Shown here in pieces: positions 1-8,666 of a DNA stretch of 64,000 nt. The stretch spans positions 62,001-126,000 of the forward strand of contig NZ_BJED01000008.1 of the NCBI RefSeq assembly GCF_005405485.1. Reading direction: 5' to 3'. The notes under the pieces are model-generated. The model was given only the letters and a program-made list of their open reading frames with translations. It was not told the DNA's origin and did no database searches. Source of the DNA: Enterococcus hulanensis (lineage in GTDB: Bacteria; Bacillota; Bacilli; Lactobacillales; Enterococcaceae). A program made the translations under genes and the position numbers. Every line of letters begins with the position of its first letter. Position 1 is the first letter of the stretch.

Positions 1-18
1 CTTTTATTTCCAACCGCT

Positions 19-24
19 ATTGTA
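19..24 (-). promoter_or_regulatory. Possible extended -10 promoter element reading off the left edge
   Basis: On the minus strand this reads TACAAT preceded by TGA, an extended -10 pattern, pointing at a gene left of the window. No good -35 box is visible. The same TTGTGATACAAT string occurs in front of dnaJ (43240-43245), which supports reading it as a promoter. The rest of 1-103 holds nothing else that I can support. Confidence 0.35.
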
Positions 25-103
25 TCACAACTATCTTTTTTTGCGATGTCTCGCTTCTATTTTTTATGCAGAATCTGATTTTCTTACTGCTGTTTATGTA
101 CGT

Positions 104-144
104 AAAAACAGTCACAAAAGTTTTTGATCAGGCTTTTGTGACTG
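104..144 (-). terminator. Intrinsic terminator of the C45-family hydrolase gene
   Basis: A 12-bp perfect stem (109-120 with 133-144, CAGTCACAAAAG and its complement) is followed on the minus strand by a run of T. It lies just after the stop codon of the hydrolase gene. Confidence 0.8.
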
Positions 145-158
145 CTCTGCTTTTTAAA

Positions 159-1166
159 TTAGAAAGTAAAACGTGAATCTTCTTTAAATTTTTTTCGTGA
201 TGGATTCCCTTCGCATCGATAAATCTGCTTATTTCTTAAATCATAAATCGAGGACCAAACTGTATCTTTTCCCGTTTTGCGATCATACTGACATAAAAAT
301 CCATAACCGCCGCCTAATAATTTTTGCCCTTCAGATAAGCTCATATTTTGATAGTGCGTCGATAAATACTGTTCCAATGTTTGATAGCGCTCCTCTGCAA
401 ACCAATCGTCATCCACTGTTATTTTTTGGTCCAGCATCTCTGGCAAATGAAAGCTATTTGTTGCACAACAATATCCTTTTTCCGTTAGAGAATGATGAAC
501 CAGCTGATCATTCGTAAACTCAACTACACAAGCTTCTCCAGTAGTATCTGCCAGCACTAGTGTCCCAGCAGTACACCGTGGAATGGTCTCTAGCAGGGCC
601 AAAGCCTCTTCCACACTCCGACATTTTTCTAACAGCATTCGTAAAATCATACCAACGTTCATTCCCGGCTTAATGCTGTCAGGAAAAACGGACGTAAGAG
701 CGATCGCCAATCCCCATTGATTGATCCCATCTTCCATTTCCACAAAAGCTGTTGTATTACCAGAAAAAGAATAGGAATCAGTTTCTTTAAATGTATACAA
801 ACAGTTCATATACAATTTCTCGATAGCCGTTAGAAAGTCGCTATTGCGGCCGAGCAAAAAGGTTTGTTCGTTTTTAACAATAAAACTAGAACAATTCGTT
901 ACTCTGACAAGAGCATACATAGAAAAAAGGACAGGATACAACGAGGCTGGTTCGATTGATTGACCAGCGGCTATCCCTTTGATTTCATCAATAACCTCTG
1001 GGAAAAATTCTTTATAATAGGGGAGACAATTCTCTGAGAATTCTTCCATTTCCTTAGTAATTTCAAACGGAATATTGTCTAGCAAATTTTTATTATTCTT
1101 TTTCAAAAGCTCTCCCCACTTTTTTCCTATTTCATAGTGAGTGCCTTTAAATCTTGCATGATACAT
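159..1166 (-). CDS. C45-family Ntn hydrolase (acyl-CoA:6-APA acyltransferase-like / linear amide C-N hydrolase)
   Basis: The 335-residue protein resembles the peptidase C45 branch of the N-terminal nucleophile hydrolases, which cleave or transfer acyl groups on amides such as penicillins, bile-salt conjugates and acyl amino acids. The likely nucleophile is Cys92 in the string TNCSSF, followed by the typical GRNSDF strand near residues 106-111. In this family the chain is often cut just before the cysteine, so the first ~91 residues would be a pro-segment. No signal peptide is visible, so it probably acts in the cytoplasm. It is a single-gene unit with its own terminator and a ribosome site upstream of ATG 1166. 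The substrate cannot be read from the sequence; a bile salt or N-acyl hydrolase role is possible. Confidence 0.75.
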   Translation of the reverse strand: MYHARFKGTHYEIGKKWGELLKKNNKNLLDNIPFEITKEMEEFSENCLPYYKEFFPEVIDEIKGIAAGQSIEPASLYPVLFSMYALVRVTNCSSFIVKNEQTFLLGRNSDFLTAIEKLYMNCLYTFKETDSYSFSGNTTAFVEMEDGINQWGLAIALTSVFPDSIKPGMNVGMILRMLLEKCRSVEEALALLETIPRCTAGTLVLADTTGEACVVEFTNDQLVHHSLTEKGYCCATNSFHLPEMLDQKITVDDDWFAEERYQTLEQYLSTHYQNMSLSEGQKLLGGGYGFLCQYDRKTGKDTVWSSIYDLRNKQIYRCEGNPSRKKFKEDSRFTF

Positions 1167-1280
1167 ATTTTTATCTCCTTTATATTTGTTAGGAGTCGAC
1201 TTCCTATCTCAAGATTACCCTAATAAAAATTTAACTTCAATTGAATAAAATGAGAACAGTTTTCATTTTTTATTTTGCTC

Positions 1281-1306
1281 AAAAAAAAGATGGAGCAATC
1301 CATCTT
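1281..1306 (-). terminator. Intrinsic terminator of lepB
   Basis: An 8-bp stem AAGATGGA/TCCATCTT with a four-base loop is followed on the minus strand by a long T-run. It directly abuts the lepB stop codon. Confidence 0.8.
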
Positions 1307-1855
1307 TTACGAAATAATTTTAATGTGGGTCAGTGGGTAATATACAGCCTGAGCCTTACCTAAAATATCTTTACTCTGAACCGTGCCGAATGATCGGCTG
1401 TCTTTAGAGATTCGCCGATTATCTCCTAATACGAAATACTCATTTTTCGGCAGTTGTCGTTCACCAAGCAGCTCTTCCAGTTGGAAATCCGTCGTATAGG
1501 GAGAAACTTGATGATCATGATTTCGGTTGTTGGTAAGAAAAGATTCTGAAACTTTCTCGCCGTTAATATAAAGTTGATCCTTGTCATAGCGAACCTCGTC
1601 GCCTGGCAGCCCAATTACACGTTTAATATAGATTGTTCCATCAGGTTGTTGAAAAACGATCACATCAAAACGCTTAACCTTGCTGAATTTTTCCATCAGA
1701 ATCATATCTCCTTGAGTCAGCGTTTGGTCCATTGAATTACCAGTTACAGGAACTGGAATCAATAGAAATCCGCGAACGATCACTCCTACAAAGAGGGAGA
1801 TTATAAAATATTTGACACCTAACCATAAATGGTTTTTCGTAAATAAATCTTTCAA
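1307..1855 (-). CDS. lepB: Signal peptidase I
   Basis: Type I signal peptidase (family S26), which removes signal peptides from exported proteins at the outer face of the membrane. The protein has one N-terminal membrane segment (about residues 13-35), the catalytic Ser41 in the GNSMDQTL box, the catalytic Lys78 in YIKRVIGLPGD, and the conserved GDNRRISKDSR box near residue 145. I chose the TTG at 1855 as start because AGGGAGGGG sits five bases before it and the resulting 182 residues fit the family. An upstream ATG in the same frame (2008) would add 51 residues that overlap the end of the S41 protease gene and look unlike a leader. The gene follows the protease with a 43-base gap and is probably cotranscribed with it. 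Confidence 0.92.
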   Translation of the reverse strand: MKDLFTKNHLWLGVKYFIISLFVGVIVRGFLLIPVPVTGNSMDQTLTQGDMILMEKFSKVKRFDVIVFQQPDGTIYIKRVIGLPGDEVRYDKDQLYINGEKVSESFLTNNRNHDHQVSPYTTDFQLEELLGERQLPKNEYFVLGDNRRISKDSRSFGTVQSKDILGKAQAVYYPLTHIKIIS

Positions 1856-1898
1856 CTCGTCCCCTCCCTGTAACAAAAAGCACCTGAATAAAACTCTG

Positions 1899-3320
1899 TT
1901 ACTTATTTTTGAGCGTTTCAATAGCTTTAGCATAGGCGACATCATTAGATTTGACAAGTTCGAATACTTTTTCTTGCAAAGCATCGATCGTTTTATCATC
2001 CAACGCACCGGTTGCCGATAGGTTGTTTTCGGTTTGAATCTCCGCTACAGCATCTCTTGTAGCTTCATTAAAGGAATCGCCATCGGTGGGATAGCCCAAG
2101 GCCTTTAACATCGTATTGATGTTTTCAATCGCATCGCCAGAATCGCCGATACGCCAATTAGACTGCTTCGAAATCGGTGGAAGCTTTGCGTATTCGGGAT
2201 AATCCGCTTCGATGGTCGGCGCAACACCTTTTCCTTCTACTGAGGTCCCATCCGGCGCAAACCATTTCATGATTGTTAACTGAACATAATTGTCTTTTCC
2301 AATCTGACTGAGACTCTGCACACTGCCTTTGCCAAAGGTATTTACTCCAATAATGGGATAATTTTTACTCTTAACTGCAGCTGCTAGCAGTTCGGCACCA
2401 TAAGAACTTTCTTGATCAACCAAAAAAACAGTTGGTTCTTTGACTTTGAAACCTTGGTCAATCTTTTTTCCCGCTTTATCAATCGAAATGACTTTTTTGT
2501 TATTTGAAAATTGAGCGATGGTGTCCCCGTTTTCGAGAAAATAGCTCGCTACGCGTTCCGCCTCTGCCATTAATCCACCCGAATTTTGCCGTAAATCAAT
2601 AACAAAAGATTTCGCACCTTCTTTACGTAATTGCTCAATAATCGTTCGAAATTCTAATGCTGTGGTTTCGCGAAAATTATCAATTTGAATGGAGCCGATC
2701 GACTTATCGTTTCTATCAAGATTTCCTTTGACTGTGTCTTCTGGTACGACATCTCTTTCAATTGATACTTCAAATTTTTCATCATTCCGTTGGATCAATA
2801 GTTTGACTTGTGTGCCTTTTTTCCCCCGAATCATGCTCGACACTTGATCTAATGACTTATCCTGTGTCTTCTTACCATCTACTTCCAGAATAATATCCTC
2901 AGCCTTCAGCTTCGCCTTTTCAGCGGGAGAATTTTTGACAGGCACACGATCGATCACAGGCAGGCGATTTTCAAGTTGTAGGTTAGCTCCGATTCCTTCA
3001 AAGCTACCAGCTACTTTCGCATTTAATTCTTTCGTTTCCTTTGCTGTTAAAAATTCAGATTCAGGGTCTTGCAAGGATTCGGTCATTCCCTTAAGAGCTC
3101 CTTGAATCAACTGCTCTTTATCAACTTTATCGACATAATTTGTGCTGATCAGATCGTACAGATCTTGGACATCGTCTAGATCATTTCTAGTGATTTTAAC
3201 AACCGAGTCATTGTCCATCGCTTGTTTTTGTTCAATAAAATGAGTTACTACCGCAGTGATAACAATAGTACATACAATCGATATTAAAAAAATCGATACT
3301 GGTAACGTTTTTTTCTGCAA
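1899..3320 (-). CDS. S41-family carboxy-terminal processing protease with PDZ and peptidoglycan-binding domains
   Basis: CtpA/CtpB-type serine protease anchored in the membrane with its domains outside. Counting from the in-frame ATG at 3350 (483 residues): membrane segment about 17-37, PDZ domain about 105-200, S41 core about 210-385, and a C-terminal peptidoglycan-binding domain about 395-470. The catalytic pair is probably Ser316 (DQESSYGAE) and Lys341 (NTFGKGSVQ), spaced 25 apart as in the family. Start choice: ATG 3350 has no ribosome site and lies beside a terminator, while TTG 3320 follows AAAGGAAAA, so I give 3320; the difference is ten residues. The neighbour lepB suggests a role in processing exported proteins. 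The substrate is unknown. Confidence 0.88.
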   Translation of the reverse strand: MQKKTLPVSIFLISIVCTIVITAVVTHFIEQKQAMDNDSVVKITRNDLDDVQDLYDLISTNYVDKVDKEQLIQGALKGMTESLQDPESEFLTAKETKELNAKVAGSFEGIGANLQLENRLPVIDRVPVKNSPAEKAKLKAEDIILEVDGKKTQDKSLDQVSSMIRGKKGTQVKLLIQRNDEKFEVSIERDVVPEDTVKGNLDRNDKSIGSIQIDNFRETTALEFRTIIEQLRKEGAKSFVIDLRQNSGGLMAEAERVASYFLENGDTIAQFSNNKKVISIDKAGKKIDQGFKVKEPTVFLVDQESSYGAELLAAAVKSKNYPIIGVNTFGKGSVQSLSQIGKDNYVQLTIMKWFAPDGTSVEGKGVAPTIEADYPEYAKLPPISKQSNWRIGDSGDAIENINTMLKALGYPTDGDSFNEATRDAVAEIQTENNLSATGALDDKTIDALQEKVFELVKSNDVAYAKAIETLKNK

Positions 3321-3363
3321 GGCGCATTTTCCTTTCACCCTTTTTTTCATGATAGCACGCTAG

Positions 3364-3397
3364 AAAAAAAAGGAAAAGCCTTCCACAACTTTTCCTT
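3364..3397 (-). terminator. Intrinsic terminator after yozE
   Basis: The stem AAGGAAAAG/CTTTTCCTT with a ten-base loop is followed by a T-run on the minus strand. It lies between the yozE stop and the S41 protease start, so it should end or attenuate the upstream yozE-ypmS-lipase transcript. Confidence 0.75.
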
Positions 3398-3402
3398 CTT
3401 AA

Positions 3403-3624
3403 TTATTTATTGTTTTCTTGATATTTATCCCAAACTTGATCAAAAAGATCCATCGAGTCTAAATAATCGACACTTAACTCCAAGTAGTCAGTAATCTCAT
3501 GATAATCCTCCGATTGTTTTGGAAACATGATATCTTTTGCAACTGCTCCGGCAAAAGCTTCGACAGGATCATTGGGTCGATGTCCACGCTGTGTCAAGAT
3601 ATAATGATAAAAGCTTCTTCTCAC
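3403..3624 (-). CDS. yozE: YozE family SAM-like small protein
   Basis: A 73-residue acidic protein of the YozE family (formerly DUF1250), a small helical sterile-alpha-motif-like fold found in Bacilli. The N-terminal MRRSFYHYILTQRG and the central DYLELSVDYLDSMDLFD pattern are typical. No enzymatic residues or membrane segments are visible. It is the last gene of a unit with the SGNH hydrolase and ypmS, 33 bases after ypmS, and ends at a terminator. The function of the family is not established. Confidence 0.8.
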   Translation of the reverse strand: MRRSFYHYILTQRGHRPNDPVEAFAGAVAKDIMFPKQSEDYHEITDYLELSVDYLDSMDLFDQVWDKYQENNK

Positions 3625-3657
3625 TTATTTCACCTCGATGATTACTAATGATTCTGA

Positions 3658-4272
3658 TCAATCGTTCGACTTCTTTTCTTTTGGTAAATACAAACTGAAT
3701 TGAATATCATCACCGACAAGATCAATGTGGTTTGCTTTGATAAACATGCCGTTATTCAATTTGAACTCATTTAATTTCAAAACAATTGTTTGCTCTTCTG
3801 CATCGATAGCTACCCATTTAGGAAATTTGTATCCGCGCTTAACGGTTGCCATCACTTGGCTCACGGGTAAATTCAAAGAACCAATCGACAAATCACGGGC
3901 TTTTAATTGAACATTGCCATTATCCATAACATATGGGTCAAAGTAAAGATAAAAGTCGACTTTTGCACCTAGAATTTTAAATTCACCTTTTAGCATAGCT
4001 TGGTTTTCTAAATAGAATTCGTATTTGACGTCTGATCCCTTTTGCAAATCATTCAAAAAATATTCCATCACAGTATTCAATTTTTTCTTATTTGTATTCA
4101 TCGATAAAACAGGTGAACCTTTGGGTACTGTTGTTTCACTGCTTGGTGGCAGATTTGTTTCTCGTGCGGTAAATATTCTAACCGTTGAGAAAATAATACC
4201 GCCTAAAATGATGCCGATCAAAATCAGAAAAGCAATTTTCCAACCATTGATTTTCTTCTTCGTTTCTTCCAT
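3658..4272 (-). CDS. ypmS: YpmS family membrane-anchored protein (DUF2140)
   Basis: A 204-residue protein with one N-terminal membrane segment (about residues 10-31, rich in Ile, Leu and Gly) and an extracytoplasmic beta-rich domain, as in YpmS/DUF2140 proteins of Bacilli. The ATG at 4272 is preferred over an upstream in-frame ATG at 4296 because AAAGGAG lies at good distance. Its A overlaps the TAA of the preceding SGNH hydrolase gene (TAATG), so the two are translationally coupled. In Bacillus the homologues are also neighbours (ypmR-ypmS). A cell-envelope role is an inference from topology and partner only. Confidence 0.82.
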   Translation of the reverse strand: MEETKKKINGWKIAFLILIGIILGGIIFSTVRIFTARETNLPPSSETTVPKGSPVLSMNTNKKKLNTVMEYFLNDLQKGSDVKYEFYLENQAMLKGEFKILGAKVDFYLYFDPYVMDNGNVQLKARDLSIGSLNLPVSQVMATVKRGYKFPKWVAIDAEEQTIVLKLNEFKLNNGMFIKANHIDLVGDDIQFSLYLPKEKKSND

Positions 4273-5123
4273 TAATTGCTCTCCTTTATTAACCATAAAT
4301 CCTTCGTATCAACTATTTTTTCTCGAATAGCCGTAGCCATCAATTGGTAGCCTAAGTTATTCGGATGGAAATTGTCCTCATCATAAAGTGCATTATTTTT
4401 AACCTCAGAGCTTGAGCTTTCAGTCGTTTCCTCAGTATCTTTGGTTGCGATCCCTTTGTATAATAAATCGTTCACAGGAACAAAAAAGCAATTCGCTGTT
4501 TCCTTTGTCAAACTTTCAGTCTCATCGTTCCAATTGTCTACAACTGTCTGCATCGCCTTGATATCTGGAAAGTTCAAGTAATACGGATTATAAATGCCGA
4601 CTACGTAAATCGGCGCTTTAGGATTTAATTCTCGCATTTCAGTTAAAATATCGCTGACTTGCGTACCATATTTTTTGATTGAACGGTCAAATTGCTTAGC
4701 GGTTTTAGCATTGAGATTCTTTTGAAATGCTTGGAAGAGATCGTTTCCTCCCACCGTCATCGTAATAATGTCCGCACTGGCTAAACTGTTTCGCAAATCA
4801 GAATCTTTTTTTACGCGCTTTAAGATTTGATCACTGCGTTCACCAGAAACGCCATAGTTATCTTTCTCAACAGAAGACAACTCAAAATTTTGTTGTAAAG
4901 CATCCGCTACTAAAGGCACATAGCCTCCACGTTTAGTTTCATCACCGACTCCTTCAGTCAGTGAATCTCCCACTGCAACAAAGTGAACCGATTTTTTATA
5001 GTTCTGGCTTTCATCCTTCACAACATGAATTCGCGAGTCTGCTTTAGGAATTGTCAAGAAAAGGATGAGTAAGGTAGCCACAGCTGCTGCTAATGGAATC
5101 AATATCGTTGAAAATCGTTTCAT
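4272..5123 (-). CDS. SGNH/GDSL-family lipase or esterase, YpmR-like
   Basis: A 283-residue exported SGNH hydrolase. An N-terminal membrane segment or uncleaved signal occupies about residues 7-25. The four family blocks are present: block I AVGDSLTEG with the nucleophilic Ser, the block II Gly in NYGVSG, the block III Asn in VGGNDLF, and block V DNFHPNNLGYQ with the catalytic Asp and His. A run of Thr, Glu and Ser near residues 236-243 is a low-complexity loop. The protein probably cleaves ester bonds on lipids or cell-wall polymers outside the membrane; the true substrate is unknown. It is coupled to ypmS by a TAATG overlap. Confidence 0.88.
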   Translation of the reverse strand: MKRFSTILIPLAAAVATLLILFLTIPKADSRIHVVKDESQNYKKSVHFVAVGDSLTEGVGDETKRGGYVPLVADALQQNFELSSVEKDNYGVSGERSDQILKRVKKDSDLRNSLASADIITMTVGGNDLFQAFQKNLNAKTAKQFDRSIKKYGTQVSDILTEMRELNPKAPIYVVGIYNPYYLNFPDIKAMQTVVDNWNDETESLTKETANCFFVPVNDLLYKGIATKDTEETTESSSSEVKNNALYDEDNFHPNNLGYQLMATAIREKIVDTKDLWLIKESN

Positions 5124-5140
5124 TCATCTACTCCTTTTGT

Positions 5141-5166
5141 AAAAAAACGCCTCTATTGCTAGAGGC
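5141..5166 (-). terminator. Intrinsic terminator of degV
   Basis: The stem GCCTCTA/TAGAGGC with a four-base loop is followed by a T-run on the minus strand, just after the degV stop codon. It separates degV from the SGNH hydrolase unit. Confidence 0.8.
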
Positions 5167-5174
5167 AGGTACAA

Positions 5175-6014
5175 CTAATCTGTGTAATACATGATTGCAA
5201 AGGCCCCAGGTCCCGTATGTGTAGCAACAATTGGGTTGGTATGCAAAACTGGAATGTGCATATCAGGGAACATTTCCTGCAGTGCTTGTTTAGCCTCATC
5301 AATAAAATCCAGTTTACCCGCATAGGATATTCCAATTTGCTTCACATTGACTTTTGCAAGTTCATCCATAAACGATGCAAACCATTTACTAAACGTTTTT
5401 TTACCGCGGCCTTTTGTTATCGGCAGCAGCTCGCCATTTTCAAGTTCCATGACAACACGCATATTAAGTACACTGGAAATGACTCCTGCTACTCGGCTAA
5501 TACGCCCGCCCTTTACAAGGTTATCAAGTGAAGAGATACCGATGAATAACTTGCTATGGTTCTTTACTTGTTCAACGCCTGCTAAAACCTCATCCAGCGT
5601 AGCGCCTGTCTGAGCTAATTTAGCAGCCTCGATTACTTGAAAGGCTTGCGATTGGTCGATAAAGCCACAATCAATGACTGTTACATTGCTGCTGCTTAAA
5701 AATGTAGCTTGTCGCGCAGCTTCAGCGGTACCGCTTAATGTATGAGACATGTGGATGGAAACGATTGAACTGCCATCTTTTCCTAGCTCATCATAGAGTT
5801 CTGCAAAATAGCCAATCGGCGGTTGACTCGTTTTAGGCAGGTTTTTGGCCTGCGCCATCATCTCCATGAATCGCTCCCCAGTCAACTCATCATCATCTGG
5901 ATAAACCACGTCATCAATCATCACTGATAACGGGATTACAGTAATATTTAATTCATCTCGTACAGATTTTTCAATCGTGCAAGAAGAGTCGGTTACAATC
6001 TTAACATTTGGCAT
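5175..6014 (-). CDS. DegV family fatty-acid-binding protein
   Basis: A 279-residue DegV protein. Members bind a fatty acid between two domains, and FakB paralogues present it to the kinase FakA; which group this one belongs to cannot be settled by eye. The N-terminal IVTDSSCTIEKS block and the SHTLSGTAEAAR block (about residues 92-103) are the signature regions. The start at ATG 6014 follows AGAAGGATC at normal spacing; an upstream in-frame start at 6044 would add ten residues without a ribosome site. Monocistronic, with its own terminator. Confidence 0.9.
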   Translation of the reverse strand: MPNVKIVTDSSCTIEKSVRDELNITVIPLSVMIDDVVYPDDDELTGERFMEMMAQAKNLPKTSQPPIGYFAELYDELGKDGSSIVSIHMSHTLSGTAEAARQATFLSSSNVTVIDCGFIDQSQAFQVIEAAKLAQTGATLDEVLAGVEQVKNHSKLFIGISSLDNLVKGGRISRVAGVISSVLNMRVVMELENGELLPITKGRGKKTFSKWFASFMDELAKVNVKQIGISYAGKLDFIDEAKQALQEMFPDMHIPVLHTNPIVATHTGPGAFAIMYYTD

Positions 6015-6124
6015 TATGATCCTTCTTTCCATACCTAGTTTCAAATTAATTTCAGTATATCAAACCTCATGAAATAAATCATTGTTGAAACTATTTCTTT
6101 ACAAATCTTGAAAAAACCGTATCA

Positions 6125-6619
6125 CTAGCTCTCGGCTCTTTCATAAGTTTCAAAATAATAACGATAAGGATTTTTTTCGTCTTTTGGTCCTTGTTTTCGC
6201 TCTGTCAGCTGCCACTTATTCCAAGATACCTCAGGAAAATAGGCATCCCCTTCAAAACAATCTTCGATAAAAGTTCGATAGATTTTTTCACAGTAGGGCA
6301 TAAATTCTGTATAAATAGCAGAACCTCCAGCAATAAAGGTCTTTCCTTTATTCGCTTGATCATAGGCAAGAACTTCGTCTAATGAATGCATCACCATTAC
6401 ATTTTCAGCTTGATAATCCTTATCCCTAGTCAAAACGATCGTTTGACGGTTCGGCAATGGTCGGCCACCCATTCCCTCAAACGTTTTACGGCCCATCACT
6501 AAGGTGTGATTGATCGTGGTTTCTTTAAAAAAGCGTAGATCATTTGGCAGATGCCATGGTAAGCGATTGTTCTTACCAATCAAACCATTTTTATCCTGCG
6601 CCCAAATCGCGATCAGCAT
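6125..6619 (-). CDS. dfrA: Dihydrofolate reductase
   Basis: A 164-residue DHFR that reduces dihydrofolate to tetrahydrofolate with NADPH and is the trimethoprim target. The N-terminal block IAIWAQDKNGLIGKNNRLPW contains the Met20-type loop; LPNDLRFFKETT carries the acidic substrate-binding residue (Asp in NDLRFF); VMGRKTFEG and AGGSAIYTEF are the NADPH-binding blocks. A strong TAGGAGGAATATT site precedes the ATG. The gene follows the ABC-F gene by 51 bases. Thymidylate synthase (thyA), which sits immediately upstream of dfrA in many relatives, is not here. Confidence 0.95.
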   Translation of the reverse strand: MLIAIWAQDKNGLIGKNNRLPWHLPNDLRFFKETTINHTLVMGRKTFEGMGGRPLPNRQTIVLTRDKDYQAENVMVMHSLDEVLAYDQANKGKTFIAGGSAIYTEFMPYCEKIYRTFIEDCFEGDAYFPEVSWNKWQLTERKQGPKDEKNPYRYYFETYERAES

Positions 6620-6670
6620 AATATTCCTCCTATTTATATAGTATTTATTATTGCTCTTTTAATAAACAGA

Positions 6671-8551
6671 TTAATTTTCTTCCACTATTTCACTTAGATA
6701 CTCCCAACGGGCCATCTTTTCTTCTAAGGATTGTTCAGTTTGATCTATTTCTTTTTGAAGATCCTGCAGCTTAGTGAAATCATCGCCTTGATGATTCATG
6801 GTTTCTGTTAGTTCCTCTATTTTATTTTCCAGCAAGGCAATATCGTCCTCTATCGTTTCCCATTCTTTTTGCTCATTATAGGAAAGCTTTTTCTTGCGTT
6901 CTTTGGGTTGCGATTGTGGCTTCATTTTAACAGCTTTTTCTTCCTTATTTGTTGTTTGCTGTTCCAAGTAATCCATAATCGAACCAAAATAAGAAACGAT
7001 TTTGCCGTTGCCTTCAAAGATCAACAGTTTTTCTGCAACTTTATCTAAGAAATAACGATCATGAGAAACTGTAATCACTGCTCCCGAAAAATCGTGCAAG
7101 TAATCTTCCAGAACGGTTAAGGTTGCAATATCTAAATCATTGGTCGGTTCATCTAACAACAAGACATTCGGCTGTTGAATTAATAACTTCAATAAATAGA
7201 GACGTCTTTTCTCACCACCGGATAATTTTCCAATCAACGTGCCATGCATAAAACGAGGAAAAAGAAATCGTTCTAGTATTTCAGCTACACTGATCTGAGA
7301 ACCATCTCGTTGTTTTACCTCTTCGGCTGCTTCCTGTAAATAAGCAATCATCCGCTTATTGGGATCTAATGTTTCATTTTGCTGGGTATAATAGGCCAAA
7401 CGAACTGTCTCACCGACCTCAATTACTCCATTATCTAGTGGGGTTCGCTCAGCTAAAATATTGAGCAAAGTTGATTTTCCAGCTCCATTTTTACCAGTGA
7501 TCCCTAGACGTTCATTTGTTTGAATCAAAAGGTCAAAATGATCCAGAAGCGTTTTTCCTTCAATTGAATAAGAAGCTTCTTTTAATTCTAAAACTTTTTT
7601 GCCTAAACGAGTTGTTGCAATGTTCATTTCAAGCTGACCATCAGTTTTAACTTGATGTAAATTTTCTTTTAAATCTTCAAATCGATTGATCCTTGCTTGT
7701 TGTTTGGTCGTTCGTGCCTTAGCACCCGCTCGCATCCAAGCCAATTCCTGTTTGAATAGTTGCTTTCTTTTGCCCTCTTGTTCAACAGAAATGCGATCAC
7801 GTTCTGCCTTTTCTATTAGGTAAGCTTCGTAATTCCCTTGATACTCATACAGTTTGCCAAAAGACAGCTCAAAAATACGATTCGCTACATGATCTAAAAA
7901 ATAGCGGTCATGAGTGACCATCAAAAGTGAACCAGTATAGTTTTTTAAATAGCTCTCTAACCACTGGATTGCATCGTAATCCAAATGGTTAGTTGGTTCG
8001 TCTAATAATAATAGATCAGGTGCATCAATCAGAACTTGCGCCAATGCCACTCGTTTTATCTGCCCACCGGAAAGTTCGCTGATTTTTTTGTCTAAGGTAT
8101 CGATACCTAACTTATTCAAGATTGCCTTGGCTTCACTATCAGCTGTCTAAGCGTCTTGCTTATTCATCGCTTCTTCTGCTAACGTAAATTTTCGTTGGGT
8201 ATCTGCATTATTATCAACCGATAATTCCAGCAAGACTTTTTCGTATTCACGGACTGTCTGCATTAATGGATTGTTTCCTTGAAAAACAGCATCCAAAACC
8301 AATGTTTCATCAGAAAAATTTTGCTCCTGTGATAAATAGCCGATTCGGTAATCACTGGCCTTTTCAATCGCCGAAACATCGCCGTCGCCGCTATCTTTAC
8401 CAGCTAAAATAGTTAATAGACTGGATTTTCCTGTTCCGTTGACCCCGATCAAACCAATTCGATCCTTTTCATGAATCAAAAAAGAGATGCGGTCAAATAA
8501 TGTTTTATCACCAAAGGTCTTATATAACTCTGTAACTTTTAATTCTTTCAT
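6671..8551 (-). pseudogene. ABC-F family ATPase (Uup/YfmR-like), interrupted by an in-frame TAG
   Basis: One continuous frame of 627 codons encodes a soluble double-ABC protein of the ABC-F group, ribosome-associated ATPases that resolve stalled translation. Both cassettes are complete apart from one stop: Walker A GVNGTGKSSL and GKNGAGKSTL, signatures LSGGQIKR and LSGGEKRR, Walker B LLLLDEPTNHLD and VLLLDEPTNDLD, and a Uup-type C-terminal coiled coil (about residues 545-620). Codon 135 (8147-8149) is TAG where a Trp (TGG) would be expected, in the frame reading NKQDA-stop-TADSEAKAILNKLG. The frame is not shifted and the downstream part is intact, so this is a recent nonsense mutation, a sequencing error, or readthrough. 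Upstream peptide: 8147-8551, 134 residues. Downstream open part: 6671-8146, where a TTG at 8119 could restart translation. The start ATG 8551 is chosen by homology with the family; its ribosome site is weak. Confidence 0.85.
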
Positions 8552-8588
8552 CTCTGAACCATCCTCAAATTTCTCTCCGTTATTGTAA

Positions 8589-8627
8589 CAAAAAAAAGCC
8601 ATAAAGGAAATTTTTCCCTTACAGCTT
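8589..8627 (-). terminator. Intrinsic terminator of the marR-type gene
   Basis: A long imperfect stem beginning AAGC and ending GCTT, with a T-run of eight on the minus strand, lies 39 bases downstream of the MarR gene and just ahead of the ABC-F start. The ABC-F gene therefore depends on readthrough or on a promoter that I could not identify. Confidence 0.7.
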
Positions 8628-8666
8628 TCTTACTATTTAAATTTATAGGCTTTTATTCTTTGCAGC

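Noticed and set aside
197-517. 106-residue plus-strand frame opposite the C45 hydrolase
   Set aside because: Lies fully inside a gene with clear motifs; no ribosome site, composition of a shadow frame.
6671-8119. Two separate ABC transporter genes instead of one ABC-F gene
   Set aside because: Both parts are in one frame, and the downstream part would begin in the middle of the first cassette just before LSGGQ. One gene with a nonsense codon explains it better.
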